Shown here: positions 1 to 8,455 of the stretch, one piece after another
How the letters are laid out: every line of letters begins with the position of its first letter
How positions within the stretch are numbered: the first letter of the stretch is position 1
Source of the DNA: Psittacicella hinzii
GTDB lineage: Bacteria > Pseudomonadota > Gammaproteobacteria > Enterobacterales > Psittacicellaceae
Direction: 5' to 3'
NCBI RefSeq assembly: GCF_003585935.1
Contig: NZ_NRJG01000003.1
Span: 1-33,084 of the forward strand
DNA length: 33,084 nucleotides
The notes under the pieces: generated by a model
The model's input: the letters and a program-made list of their open reading frames with translations, nothing else
The model's database searches: none
What the model was told of the DNA's origin: nothing
Program-made: the position numbers and the translations under genes

Positions 1-71
1 TTAGAGAAGATTTTAATTTAGAGATAAATGTATGCCTTAGAATAAAGAGTTAATTTTTTTCTATTATTTTT

Positions 72-365
72 ATGTACAGTAGTTCACTTTTAGCTGTTAT
101 TTTAATTGTATTTCTGACCTTTTTACACAACAATTATATAAATATAGACGACTCTAGATTAGCAGATTTAACAAAATTTTTCCTCGCTTTTAGTAGCAAG
201 TCATATTGCAATATAATAATTTTAGGTGCTTTCTTAGGATATTTAATTACGTATATTTGCGTATGCCAAAAAATATTTAAGCAAAGATCGCTGCATTTCA
301 AATTGAAGTGCAAAAATAATTGCATTTATTTAATTTTTAAAATTTATAGGTTAAAATTATGTTAA
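72..365 (+). CDS. doubtful small membrane protein (97 aa)
   Basis: Not recognised. The frame encodes a hydrophobic stretch near residues 5-18 and a second near residues 46-64, so it could be a two-pass membrane peptide or a fragment of a larger one. The C-terminus is Lys/Ile/Cys-rich and looks like translated AT-rich DNA. An in-frame TAA lies at 51-53, so the frame does not continue from outside the window. I see no Shine-Dalgarno sequence before the ATG. A decayed gene remnant or chance ORF is as likely as a real gene. Confidence 0.2.
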   Translation: MYSSSLLAVILIVFLTFLHNNYINIDDSRLADLTKFFLAFSSKSYCNIIILGAFLGYLITYICVCQKIFKQRSLHFKLKCKNNCIYLIFKIYRLKLC

Positions 366-426
366 ATCATAGTATTGAGAAATATAACAGACTAAAGTAT
401 ATGGTTATTAGCACATCCTGTTAATA

Positions 427-651
427 GTGCAAGCAAATCCATTTGCCAATTTATCTAGGATAAATTTAGGTATAGCTATGTTTTTACTTGCAACAGGTTT
501 TGTTTTTTCATTCAAAAAGATAAAACCAACTACATATTTGTCTTGTCTAAAAAATAAATTAAGCAGCGATGAAATTAAATTTGAGTTTTTTTGCTTGATT
601 TTACGAATATTATGTATATATCCATACTATAAAAATTTATATCTCACCTGA
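427..651 (+). CDS. doubtful small ORF with one membrane segment
   Basis: Not recognised. This GTG-initiated frame of 74 codons has one hydrophobic segment at about residues 13-29 followed by a basic, AT-driven tail. A stop codon at 409-411 lies just upstream in the same frame. With the ORF at 72-365 it may be debris of a decayed membrane-protein gene. No family motif or ribosome binding site is visible. Confidence 0.12.
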   Translation: MQANPFANLSRINLGIAMFLLATGFVFSFKKIKPTTYLSCLKNKLSSDEIKFEFFCLILRILCIYPYYKNLYLT

Positions 652-1170
652 TTTTGCCTCGAAATTAAATTTTTTAGTCAGTTTTAAATTTAGGCACGCT
701 AAGCGTAAATAATTTTTACCACTCAGTTGCGTTAAAAATTTTCTTAGCACTTACTATTGAAAAAGTACTGGCTAAAAATTTTTTTCTCACTCTTGTCCTG
801 CTTCTTTATAATTAAGCTATAAACTTCGAGCTTTATGGACTAGCAGGAAAGGCAAGCACCAAGGTAGATATGCTCCGAGCTAGAGACTTAACCTAGATTT
901 AAGGTTTAAAGCCTCTAGTAGCAATATTAATTTTCCATTCGCTCACTTAATTTAACAGTTTTACGCAAGCTATAATTTATCAGCTTAGTTAACAAGCCTA
1001 CAATTCATGTTTAAGCGACTCTTACTTTCCTGTCAGAGGTAAGACTCGCCCCAATTTGTACTTTCTTTTTCGAGCATTGCTCAACTAAATAAAGTAACAA
1101 GTTCTATTTTATTTAAGGTCATGAACTTATGTTAACTATGACCCTCTCCAAACTAGGCTGAAATCGTCTT

Positions 1171-1202
1171 TAAAGTGAGGCAAGTTACCAACTTGCACTT
1201 TA
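1171..1202. repeat. hairpin in gene-free DNA
   Basis: TAAAGTG and GCAAGTT on the left pair with AACTTGC and ACTTTA on the right, with a 3-nt loop and a small bulge. There is no T-run after it, so it is not a clear terminator. Confidence 0.5.
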
Positions 1203-1343
1203 ACGCAACATGCTTAACTTAACTAACTTAAGAGTAAATATTAAGTTACAGCAATCTCAGTAGACAGCTCTCTTTGTTAGACATCCGAGTCTAAATCTCT
1301 ATCTAAAATCCTTATATAAGATATTAATTTATATTTATTATTT

Positions 1344-1379
1344 AGATCTAACTTAAATATAAGATCTAACTTAGATATA
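1344..1379. repeat. 18-bp direct tandem duplication
   Basis: Two adjacent 18-bp units, each starting AGATCTAACTTA, differ at one base (positions 1344-1361 and 1362-1379). It is one of several short tandem duplications in intergenic DNA of this window. Confidence 0.7.
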
Positions 1380-1528
1380 GATCCTACTGCTACATATAAC
1401 TTAACCATTGCCTGACTAGGCACTTATCGCATCTTATGCTCTTATCTCATATCTCTGCTCCTTAGCAAGATTATGATCTAAACATGATAAACAACGGCTC
1501 GTTTTGAGCCAATTATTGTCATTAAACT

Positions 1529-1559
1529 TGTCGCGTGTCCTTATATAGGATCAGCGACA
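1529..1559. repeat. stem-loop, two-tier
   Basis: TGTCGC (1529-1534) pairs with GCGACA (1554-1559), and an inner TCCT pairs with AGGA (1538-1541/1547-1550). A shorter GGCTC/GAGCC hairpin lies just before it at 1496-1510. No T-run follows. Confidence 0.5.
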
Positions 1560-1969
1560 GCTTATCTTAGCAACAGCATAAAGGTTATATGTATTCTTCG
1601 CTCCTACTGTGCTCTTAAGTTAACTGTTTTTCCACTTTAAATTGACTGTAACACTTTATTTAGAGCTTTCCATCCAACATGAAAGGGACTTTAAAGTTGT
1701 TAACTAAATTGAGCAGTATTACACCTTTCCTTACTCCAGCAAGAGTGTTTAAGAGCTTCTTTCTTAAACTCCTACCAGATTTAATCGATATTTACAGCAT
1801 TATTCAGGCTTAGAAGCATAAGATTGTTTTATTTGGTTTTTAAGTTTTTGAAGCAAGTAAGACTGGCAAATATCTCATACCATTTTTCCTGGGGTACACT
1901 TTACGACTTCGCGCACTAACTGCATAGCTATCCATAAATTAATTTGAGCCTTTTTCAGATTAACCTCTT

Positions 1970-3373
1970 ATGAGCAAACTCCGAAAATTAGTTAAGCATC
2001 CCAAAATGTTTTTTAGAGATGCTCTAATTAACTATAGTCGTAAGCTACAAAGCAATGCTTCCACAACAGGTAAACCAAAACCTAAGGCAGCACCAGCTTC
2101 TTCTACCTTAGATACAAGCCATATTAATCCTTATAAACGTATTGTCCATGCAATTCACACAGGTGAAGGCATGACACACGGTCCATCACATTTAAGTATG
2201 TGGATCCCGTTTTTTGTCCAGGCGGGAGTAGACTTTGTGGTGATTGTGCGTAATCGTGATCTATTTAACTGGGTAATTCGTGAATTCCCTTATGTTGACG
2301 TAGTTTACGCTAAAACTCCACAAGATATTGAGAACGTATTCTTAAGTCTACCAGTATTAAAAGCTATCTATTATATTTCAAATACGGGCAACCTTATTCA
2401 CAGTTTACGCTTTAATGACTATCAACATATTTTCTTAGGACATGGTGATAGTGATAAAACCGCAAGTGCCCACAAGTTCTTCCGTGTTTACGACCAAGTA
2501 TGGGTAGCTGGACAAGCGCACATTGATCGTTTTGCTAATACGGGCTTTAATACCGCGCACATGGAATTTGTGAAAATAGGTCGTCCTACTTTAGCTAATG
2601 TGATTAAGCTTACTGATAGTGATTGGCGTCAACGTCCATTACATTTCTTATACCTTCCAACTTGGGAAGGGGTGTATGAAGAAGGTAACTATTCTTCTGT
2701 AACCCTTGCTGCGCAAATGTTACAACATTTAGCGACTACTTATAATGCACCAGTAACTACTAAGTTCCACCCAGTAACTGGTTCGCGTAATAAAATGCTT
2801 GCTAATGTAAATACAGACGTACAAAAAGTACTTGAACAAACTGGTGTAGAGTTTGCGATTGCTAATCGTTTAACTCCAGTATCAGATTTACTGTTAAATG
2901 CTAATATCTTTATTTGTGATATTTCAGCAGTAGTATCTGAGTGTATTGCGGCTAATGGTCCGATCTTTGTTTATATTCCACAAGACAAAGAAATTAAAAT
3001 TGCTAAAAGCAATATGGACTATAACTACTATGCTTATACGTTCAGTACACTTGAAGAACTATATAGTCAACTTGAGCAAGTGCTTAACGGTAATGACTAT
3101 AAAGCTCAAGCACGTCAAGAAGCACGTGAGTACTTATTAGGTAAAACTCAAACCCAAAACGATGAGTTTATTGCGCAAGTACAAGCAATCTCACAAAGTG
3201 TAATAGATAGCTTAAATAATCCACTACGCGATGAGAATGCGCAAGAGAATGCTCAAGAGCAAGTGACAGAACAAGCGCAAGTTGCCTCTAAAGAAACAAC
3301 TTCTCCTACCCTAAACTCAAAAAATGATACTTACGTAAATCCTCAAGTAGAGGTACGTGAGCGAACTAACTAA
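1970..3373 (+). CDS. CDP-glycerol/ribitol phosphotransferase-like capsule protein
   Basis: A 467-residue cytoplasmic or membrane-associated enzyme that probably transfers a polyol phosphate from a CDP donor to a growing surface polymer, as TagF/TarL-like and Haemophilus Bcs3-like proteins do. Visible motifs are HGDSDK (158-163), PTWEG (230-234), KFHPVTG (265-271, with the family's HP pair) and a CDISAVVSE stretch (316-324) resembling the family's D-x-S site near the donor pocket. The N-terminus (KLRKLVKHPKMFF) resembles the leader common in Pasteurellaceae capsule transferases. The last 55 or so residues are a Gln/Glu/Ala-rich low-complexity tail. It shares its motif order with the gene at 5562, so the two are likely paralogues with different donors or linkages. 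No strong Shine-Dalgarno precedes the ATG. The exact substrate is not readable from sequence. Confidence 0.8.
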   Translation: MSKLRKLVKHPKMFFRDALINYSRKLQSNASTTGKPKPKAAPASSTLDTSHINPYKRIVHAIHTGEGMTHGPSHLSMWIPFFVQAGVDFVVIVRNRDLFNWVIREFPYVDVVYAKTPQDIENVFLSLPVLKAIYYISNTGNLIHSLRFNDYQHIFLGHGDSDKTASAHKFFRVYDQVWVAGQAHIDRFANTGFNTAHMEFVKIGRPTLANVIKLTDSDWRQRPLHFLYLPTWEGVYEEGNYSSVTLAAQMLQHLATTYNAPVTTKFHPVTGSRNKMLANVNTDVQKVLEQTGVEFAIANRLTPVSDLLLNANIFICDISAVVSECIAANGPIFVYIPQDKEIKIAKSNMDYNYYAYTFSTLEELYSQLEQVLNGNDYKAQARQEAREYLLGKTQTQNDEFIAQVQAISQSVIDSLNNPLRDENAQENAQEQVTEQAQVASKETTSPTLNSKNDTYVNPQVEVRERTN

Positions 3374-3515
3374 GCTCTGTGCTTAAGTTAGGATTACTCA
3401 TGATTACTCAAGGTAATCTCATCTTAGCTATAAATTAAAGTTAAGCTAAGTTTAAGCTAAATTTAAACTAAGATTAAACTTAGCCGGTAAAACTATCTTC
3501 TGAGGTCACATAATT

Positions 3516-3573
3516 CTGTAGTCACATAACTGCATCTGTAGTACATAACTATATCTGTAGTACATAACTGCAG
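3516..3573. repeat. 19-bp tandem repeat, three copies
   Basis: Three consecutive units begin CTGTAGT and contain ACATAACT (3516-3535, 3536-3554, 3555-3573). The first has one extra base, and a partial earlier copy (GTCACATAA) sits just upstream. Function unknown. Confidence 0.75.
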
Positions 3574-3906
3574 GGGTTAGTATAGTGAGCTTATTGTAGT
3601 TGACAGAATATCTTGAAACTTTGAGTTGCCTTAACTCTTAGTCTTTTAGTGCTCATCTCGGTTCTTATTCTAGCCCTGTGTCTGACGCTATATCTAAGAT
3701 CCAACAAAGCTTTTAACCATGCACTAAGACTTTGATTTTAGGGGTTAATTATTTCGTTATTTATGTTTAAAAACCGCTATACTAAGCAATAAAAGTTACA
3801 GATTATGAAGCCCAATTTTGCGTCACTTTTAGGAAAACTTTCTTTACTGCTATGACAGTAAAAATAGCTCTTGAAGAATAAAAACGCAAACACTAATACA
3901 CTTCTC

Positions 3907-3969
3907 GACCAAACTCTAGCTAGCAGCTATCTAGCCACTTGTTAGAGTTTGGTCTTGTCTATTTTTTTT
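3907..3969 (+). terminator. nested hairpin with T-run upstream of bcs1
   Basis: A perfect 12-bp stem (GACCAAACTCTA at 3907-3918 with TAGAGTTTGGTC at 3943-3954) encloses an inner GCTAG/CTAGC hairpin. A run of eight T at 3962-3969 follows after seven bases. It ends 83 bp before the bcs1 ATG, so it could terminate the upstream transcript or act as an attenuator in the bcs1 leader. The gap before the T-run weakens a plain terminator reading. Confidence 0.6.
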
Positions 3970-4052
3970 ATAACCTAGCATTTTGCAACCTATTCTTTAA
4001 CAAGAATATCGCTAGGAAAGTCGCAAAGACACAAATTTGCAAGGAACTTTTT

Positions 4053-5483
4053 ATGGCAAAAAATGTAGGAGTTATTCTCGCAGGTGGTGTGGGAAGTCGC
4101 ATGAAATTGGACTATCCAAAGCAATTTTCTAAAATTGCTGGTCGCACAGCCCTCGAGCATACAGTTGCAATTTTCCAGGATCACCCTGAAATTGATGAAA
4201 TTGTAATTGTCTCCGAGCCAAACCACTATCAACAAATTTCTGAGCTCATGCAAAAGAATAACTTTAATAAAGTTAATCATATTGTGTATGGCGGTAAAGA
4301 AAGAACAGATTCAACTTTATCAGCTATAAAATCGCTTGAGCAAGAATCTCCAGATACTAAAGTAATTATTCACGATGCAGTACGTCCACTATTAGCGGCC
4401 GAAGTTATTAGTAAATGTATTGCAGCTTTAGATACGTATAATGCGGTTGACGTATGTATTCCAGCAACGGATACAATTGTAAAAGTTGACAATGAGACTA
4501 ATACTATTGTTAAGATCCCACGTCGTGCTGATTACTACCAAGGACAAACTCCACAAGCTTTTAAACTAGCGACTATCGCTCAAGCCTACGATATTTATAC
4601 CAATACTCCAGGCATGGCAGCTACTTGTGACTGTGGGATTGTACTTAAAACTCTACCCCACGAAAAAGTTTACGTAGTTGAAGGTTCAGAAACCAATATT
4701 AAACTAACACGTCCGGTGGATCTATTTATCGCTGATAAATTATTCCAAAGTCGTAGTCAGTTCTCGCTACGTAACATTTCTTCGCTCGAAAAACTGCAAG
4801 CTTTATCGCATAAAGTGCTAGTAGTTGTAGGTGGTACTTACGGCATTGGTGCTGATATTATCTCTTTAGCGCAAAAACTGAACATTAAAGTTAAAACTTA
4901 CGCTTTAAGTCGTTCAACAGGAGTGGACGTTACAGATCTTGCAGCCTTAGAAAAAGCCTTTTCCGAGATCTATGCAGCTGAAGGACGCATTGACTATGTA
5001 GTTAATACTGCTGCTACTTTAGTGCGTAAACCTCTAGCGAATATGAGTGCGCAAGAAATTAGTTCAAGCATTGATGTGAACTTTACTGGGGTGGTAAATG
5101 TAGCTACAGTTGCGTATAATTACTTACGTCAATCAAACGGTAGTTTCTTAAACTACACTTCAAGTTCATACACGCGTGGTCGTGCATTCTATTCGCTTTA
5201 CTCAGCTACTAAAGCAGCGATTGTAAACTTTACGCAAGCTTTAGCTGATGAGTGGGCGTCTGAAGGCATTAGCATTAACTGCATTAATCCAGAACGCACT
5301 AAAACCCCAATGCGTGTACAAGCTTTTGGGGTTGAACCAGAAGATACTTTATTAAAATCTGAAACCGTAGCCCTCGCTTCGCTCTTTGTTTTAGCAAGCG
5401 GGGAGTCTGGTAATATTGTTGATGTAGTTCGTACTGATGAAACCTACATTGGCGATATTCTTACCCAAATCGGTGCATCTTAG
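4053..5483 (+). CDS. bcs1: bifunctional ribitol-5-P cytidylyltransferase / ribulose-5-P reductase
   Basis: A 476-residue fusion that makes CDP-ribitol from ribulose 5-phosphate: reduction to ribitol 5-phosphate, then transfer of CMP from CTP. Residues 1 to about 235 are an IspD/TarI-type cytidylyltransferase with GGVGSR (11-16), PKQ (22-24), HDAVRP (107-112) and a GQTPQAF motif (164-170). Residues from about 250 to the end are a short-chain dehydrogenase (TarJ role) with GGTYGIG (260-266), NTAA (318-321) and the YxxxK pair Y383/K387. The domain order and length match Haemophilus Bcs1/Acs1. I chose ATG 4053 because AAGGAA lies 7 bp upstream and the residue after it starts the conserved fold; the frame is open further upstream from a TTG but runs through the hairpin DNA. 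It supplies the donor for the adjacent phosphotransferases. Confidence 0.93.
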   Translation: MAKNVGVILAGGVGSRMKLDYPKQFSKIAGRTALEHTVAIFQDHPEIDEIVIVSEPNHYQQISELMQKNNFNKVNHIVYGGKERTDSTLSAIKSLEQESPDTKVIIHDAVRPLLAAEVISKCIAALDTYNAVDVCIPATDTIVKVDNETNTIVKIPRRADYYQGQTPQAFKLATIAQAYDIYTNTPGMAATCDCGIVLKTLPHEKVYVVEGSETNIKLTRPVDLFIADKLFQSRSQFSLRNISSLEKLQALSHKVLVVVGGTYGIGADIISLAQKLNIKVKTYALSRSTGVDVTDLAALEKAFSEIYAAEGRIDYVVNTAATLVRKPLANMSAQEISSSIDVNFTGVVNVATVAYNYLRQSNGSFLNYTSSSYTRGRAFYSLYSATKAAIVNFTQALADEWASEGISINCINPERTKTPMRVQAFGVEPEDTLLKSETVALASLFVLASGESGNIVDVVRTDETYIGDILTQIGAS

Positions 5484-5490
5484 TAGATTG

Positions 5491-5517
5491 AGAGTTTAAG
5501 GCTATGCCTTAAACTCT
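5491..5517 (+). terminator. intercistronic hairpin
   Basis: A perfect 12-bp stem with a 3-nt loop (AGAGTTTAAGGC at 5491-5502 with GCCTTAAACTCT at 5506-5517) sits 7 bp after the bcs1 stop. It is followed by a pyrimidine-rich stretch (5516-5533) rather than a clean T-run. It may partly terminate or protect the bcs1 end of the message. Confidence 0.55.
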
Positions 5518-5561
5518 TCTCTCTGACTTTTTATTTATGGGCAAATCCCTGATTTAATTAC

Positions 5562-6752
5562 ATGTATTATCTTTACCTAGATACTAAAATTATTGGTGCT
5601 GCCAAACAAATAGTATCCTTTTTTGCCAGTGGCATTTTTGCAACTGACACTACAACCGTGTTAGTAAAAAAATATAAGCATGCTTCGCATGCACAAATTT
5701 GTCGCATTCTAGCGACGGCTGGCATTAAATATCGCGTGGTAAATTATGCTGATTTAGATAATTTACCAGGTGGATACATGTTCTATCCATTTAATGCGCA
5801 GTCGAATTGTCGCGCGGTTGCCAATCGTCGTTTAGTGCATACGTTTATTACCCATGGTGAAAGTAATAAAGCAGCTTCAACCAAACCGATTGTGCGCATT
5901 TACGATCATATTATTACGGCTGGACAAGCTGGCATAGATCGCTTTTTAAGTTCGCAAATCCTTACTCCATATGACGTACAAACGCAAAAAGTTTTTAGTT
6001 GGGGGAATACGTTCATTGGGCAAACGGGCTTAGTGCCGCGTCAATACTTTATGCCAAGTGGCTTAGAAAGTCGTGACGATCTAGAAGCTGTTTGCTTCTA
6101 TGCTCCAACTTGGGAAGGTGGGATTGCCTGTGAGAACTATACAAGCTTAGCCTATGCTGATAAAGTTGTACCTGTACTTGTCCAAGCGTGTCAAGATTAT
6201 CAAGTACAACATTTAATTTTACGTCCGCATCCGAACACAGGACATCGAGAAAAAGATTACTTTATACCTTTTTGCCAAGCTTTAGCTAAAGCTTGCCAAG
6301 CTCAAGGCATTAAGTTCTGTTTATACACCAGCCAACTAAAACTAAGTTGGTGGCAAAAATTTAAACTGCAACGCGCTGGAGTACAATTTATTGAGAGCTT
6401 AGAGTATTACCAAGCGGCTATTGCTTTCTGTGACGTTTCGGCCATGGAAACGCAACTGCTCAATGAAAACACTCCGCATTATGTATTCTATCGCCAACAA
6501 GATTTAAATGTGATCCCTCCCACAATCAATCGCGAAGCTTACTTACGTCATGTGTTAGTATTTGATCAAGAGCAAGCACTAACCTTAACTCCATTAAATG
6601 CGACCGATTATAAAGTATTTGCACAAACGCAAGCTTACTTAATTAATCCGCGTTACAATGCAATTCCGCTTGAACAACGCTTAACGCATTTAGTGGCACA
6701 CTTAGATCAATTAACTCCTGCTAACCTTCAGGAGCGAAAGAATGATGCTTAA
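5562..6752 (+). CDS. second CDP-polyol phosphotransferase-like protein
   Basis: A 396-residue protein with the same motif order as the gene at 1970: HGESNK (98-103), APTWEGG (181-187), RPHPNTG (221-227) and CDVSAMETQ (290-298). It lacks the basic N-terminal leader and the low-complexity tail of that paralogue. By family knowledge it likely adds a polyol phosphate or a related phosphodiester-linked unit to the polymer whose precursor Bcs1 makes. There is no strong Shine-Dalgarno before this ATG, so the start could be slightly different. Its 3' end overlaps the next gene by 11 bp, which points to translational coupling. The precise linkage is unknown. Confidence 0.75.
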   Translation: MYYLYLDTKIIGAAKQIVSFFASGIFATDTTTVLVKKYKHASHAQICRILATAGIKYRVVNYADLDNLPGGYMFYPFNAQSNCRAVANRRLVHTFITHGESNKAASTKPIVRIYDHIITAGQAGIDRFLSSQILTPYDVQTQKVFSWGNTFIGQTGLVPRQYFMPSGLESRDDLEAVCFYAPTWEGGIACENYTSLAYADKVVPVLVQACQDYQVQHLILRPHPNTGHREKDYFIPFCQALAKACQAQGIKFCLYTSQLKLSWWQKFKLQRAGVQFIESLEYYQAAIAFCDVSAMETQLLNENTPHYVFYRQQDLNVIPPTINREAYLRHVLVFDQEQALTLTPLNATDYKVFAQTQAYLINPRYNAIPLEQRLTHLVAHLDQLTPANLQERKNDA

Positions 6753-8172
6753 ACGTTTAAGATACCATTGGCGGCAGAGCTTACGCATGGTATCCTTAGT
6801 GAGTTGTAGTCTGTTAAGCTTAAGTGTAAGCTGGGCAGCAGGCAACGAAGCAGCTAAGACAACTAAGCAAGACAGCACCAAGCAAGCAACTACAACTAGC
6901 AGCGCTAGCAATCCAAGCGCAGCAAATAATGCTAGTTCGGCGAAGAGTTCTGATAACAATTCGAGTTCGGCTAACAGTGCTGAAAATACGACTAGTTCAA
7001 CTAACATTGCAGACAACAGTACTAGCACTAATAGCAGTAATGATTCAGCTAACAGTTCTGAGAATAGTACTAACTCTAATAGCAGTACTAGTTCCGATAC
7101 CAATGCTAATCCTACTCCCCAATTAGTTGATCTTAATCAACTAAGTAAAGGCAAGAAGTATTACATTACTACTCCTGCACACAACTGGGGTTCTGATTAT
7201 ATCCTCAATGCTATCGGACGTGAGTCAGGCAATGTTGAACAAGCTTTTACTATTCTACCGACGACTAAGGATTTAGTAAGTCAACGCGTGTGTAGTTACC
7301 ATAAAGCTTGCTTAACTAGTTTTTCGCTTGCTGAGTACATGTACGTTATTACTGGCTATGCTTTTAGTAATCCAACTGATGTTATTGGACATCAAGGATT
7401 AACACACGAGTATACGTCGCAAAATACGTACTACTTATGGACTTCAGCTGGTCCAGCGGTTGCTGGTTATGGGCGCTATGCCATTCGTTTAGCTTATCCG
7501 TTTGAAAAAACCATTAAGAACTATCAAAAAATTAAACTTTTTGATGGTGAGTTTGCGAGTGTGGGGAGTGTAACTCCTACTATCTCGTCAGACTATCGCT
7601 ACTTAATAGCCCGCGGCTATAAAGGAGCAAATAAAGTTCCCACCCTACGCGTATGGAACTTAAAAGATTTAAAATTAGAGTCAACGGTTGTGATTGACCC
7701 TAATACGAATCTGGTGGTGACTAAAACTCCTAATCCGGATGTTAGTCGCAAATACCTCTACGAGTTTGCTCTCGATCCACTTAGTCAGTATGAAGAGTAT
7801 CCACTTCAAGGGATTGCTAGTGATGGTAATTATATTTACGCTTTATTGGGTAAATCTGATATCAATCACGACAAGGTACTCTTAACCTATACGATAACCG
7901 GGACTTTAGTGGGACGAGAGTTTCTGACCGTAGGTAAAGACATAGCCTTAACCTTAATGCCACAACAGCATTGGGAAGCCGAAGGGATGACGATTTACCA
8001 AAATCGTATGTACATTACCATCGTAACCGGCTTTGCCAAACTGCGTACGAATATGATCTACAGCCGTTCGCTTAAAGATCAAGTCGCAAGTCTTTATCAT
8101 TACGAGTTAGGAGTTAATCCCCTTTCTCATCTACATAAGGACACCGATCCTAGTGATAGCGAGGATAACTAA
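6742..8172 (+). CDS. secreted protein, Ser/Asn/Thr linker plus TagC-like domain
   Basis: A 476-residue exported protein. Residues 1-32 form a Sec signal peptide (basic start, hydrophobic core near 16-30, likely cut after SWA). Residues about 35-130 are a low-complexity Ser/Asn/Thr/Ala linker. Residues about 131-476 are a compact domain with repeated strand-like blocks (SSDYRYLIARGY, GIASDGNYIYALLG, GMTIYQNRMYIT), which reads like the beta-propeller of TagC (teichoic acid protein C) and related phage receptor-binding or helveticin J-like proteins. That assignment is from pattern memory and tentative. The start overlaps the previous gene by 11 bp, with AGGAG at 6730-6734 at good spacing, so it belongs to the polymer operon. 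It may bind or help assemble the polymer at the surface. Confidence 0.6.
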   Translation: MMLKRLRYHWRQSLRMVSLVSCSLLSLSVSWAAGNEAAKTTKQDSTKQATTTSSASNPSAANNASSAKSSDNNSSSANSAENTTSSTNIADNSTSTNSSNDSANSSENSTNSNSSTSSDTNANPTPQLVDLNQLSKGKKYYITTPAHNWGSDYILNAIGRESGNVEQAFTILPTTKDLVSQRVCSYHKACLTSFSLAEYMYVITGYAFSNPTDVIGHQGLTHEYTSQNTYYLWTSAGPAVAGYGRYAIRLAYPFEKTIKNYQKIKLFDGEFASVGSVTPTISSDYRYLIARGYKGANKVPTLRVWNLKDLKLESTVVIDPNTNLVVTKTPNPDVSRKYLYEFALDPLSQYEEYPLQGIASDGNYIYALLGKSDINHDKVLLTYTITGTLVGREFLTVGKDIALTLMPQQHWEAEGMTIYQNRMYITIVTGFAKLRTNMIYSRSLKDQVASLYHYELGVNPLSHLHKDTDPSDSEDN

Positions 8173-8237
8173 CAAATCCTCGATCCAAACCTTACTTCTT
8201 TTTGATCTCTTTCACGAAGTAAGAAAGGACATATAGT

Positions 8238-8281
8238 GATTAGGGTAATCAACCAAGAACTTAGATTCTTGGTCTTTTTTT
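8238..8281 (+). terminator. operon-end terminator
   Basis: ACCAAGAA (8252-8259) pairs with TTCTTGGT (8266-8273), followed by C and seven T (8275-8281). A small GATTA/TAATC hairpin (8238-8250) and a CTTACTTC/GAAGTAAG hairpin (8191-8223) precede it. It is well placed to end the plus-strand polymer operon. Confidence 0.85.
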
Positions 8282-8351
8282 AAAACTTCACAACAATGAA
8301 GCTCAGCTTAATTGTTGCTACTCCTAAAAACAGCTATTCCTAAAATTAAAG

Positions 8352-8391
8352 TAAAAATCAGAGCCACTTGATGTTTGCAAAGTGGCTCTGA
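8352..8391 (-). terminator. terminator of the minus-strand surface cluster
   Basis: A perfect 12-bp stem (8358-8369 with 8380-8391, arm TCAGAGCCACTT) has a 10-nt loop. On the minus strand it is followed by TTTTTAC and further T-rich sequence. It lies 65 bp past the stop of the chondroitinase gene. Confidence 0.85.
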
Positions 8392-8455
8392 GAATATTTA
8401 ATTTTTCTTTAAGTTCTGTTTTTAGGTTTAATTTAGTTTAAATCTATTTTCGTTT

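Larger units (their letters stand above)
652..1969. other. gene-free stretch with hairpins
   Basis: No credible coding frame and no rRNA or tRNA is visible over 1.3 kb. The stretch holds several inverted repeats: 1117-1122/1138-1143, 1171-1202, 1496-1510, 1529-1559 and 1747-1769. It also holds an 18-bp direct duplication at 1344-1379. No promoter stands out. It separates the window edge from the polymer locus and may be decayed coding DNA, untranslated leader or small-RNA territory. Confidence 0.6.
3374..4052. other. intergenic spacer before bcs1
   Basis: This 679-bp gap has no credible ORF. It holds a small GATTAC/GTAATC hairpin at 3402-3418, a 19-bp tandem repeat at 3516-3573 and a large hairpin with a T-run at 3907-3969. 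A possible -10 box, TATACT, is at 3778-3783 without a convincing -35. Confidence 0.6.

Noticed and set aside
3939-4052. Upstream extension of Bcs1 from a TTG
   Set aside because: The extension translates the terminator-like hairpin and T-run. ATG 4053 has a Shine-Dalgarno and begins the conserved domain.
6711-7103. 130-codon minus-strand frame rich in Leu and Val
   Set aside because: It is the reverse reading of the Ser/Asn/Thr low-complexity segment of the gene at 6742.
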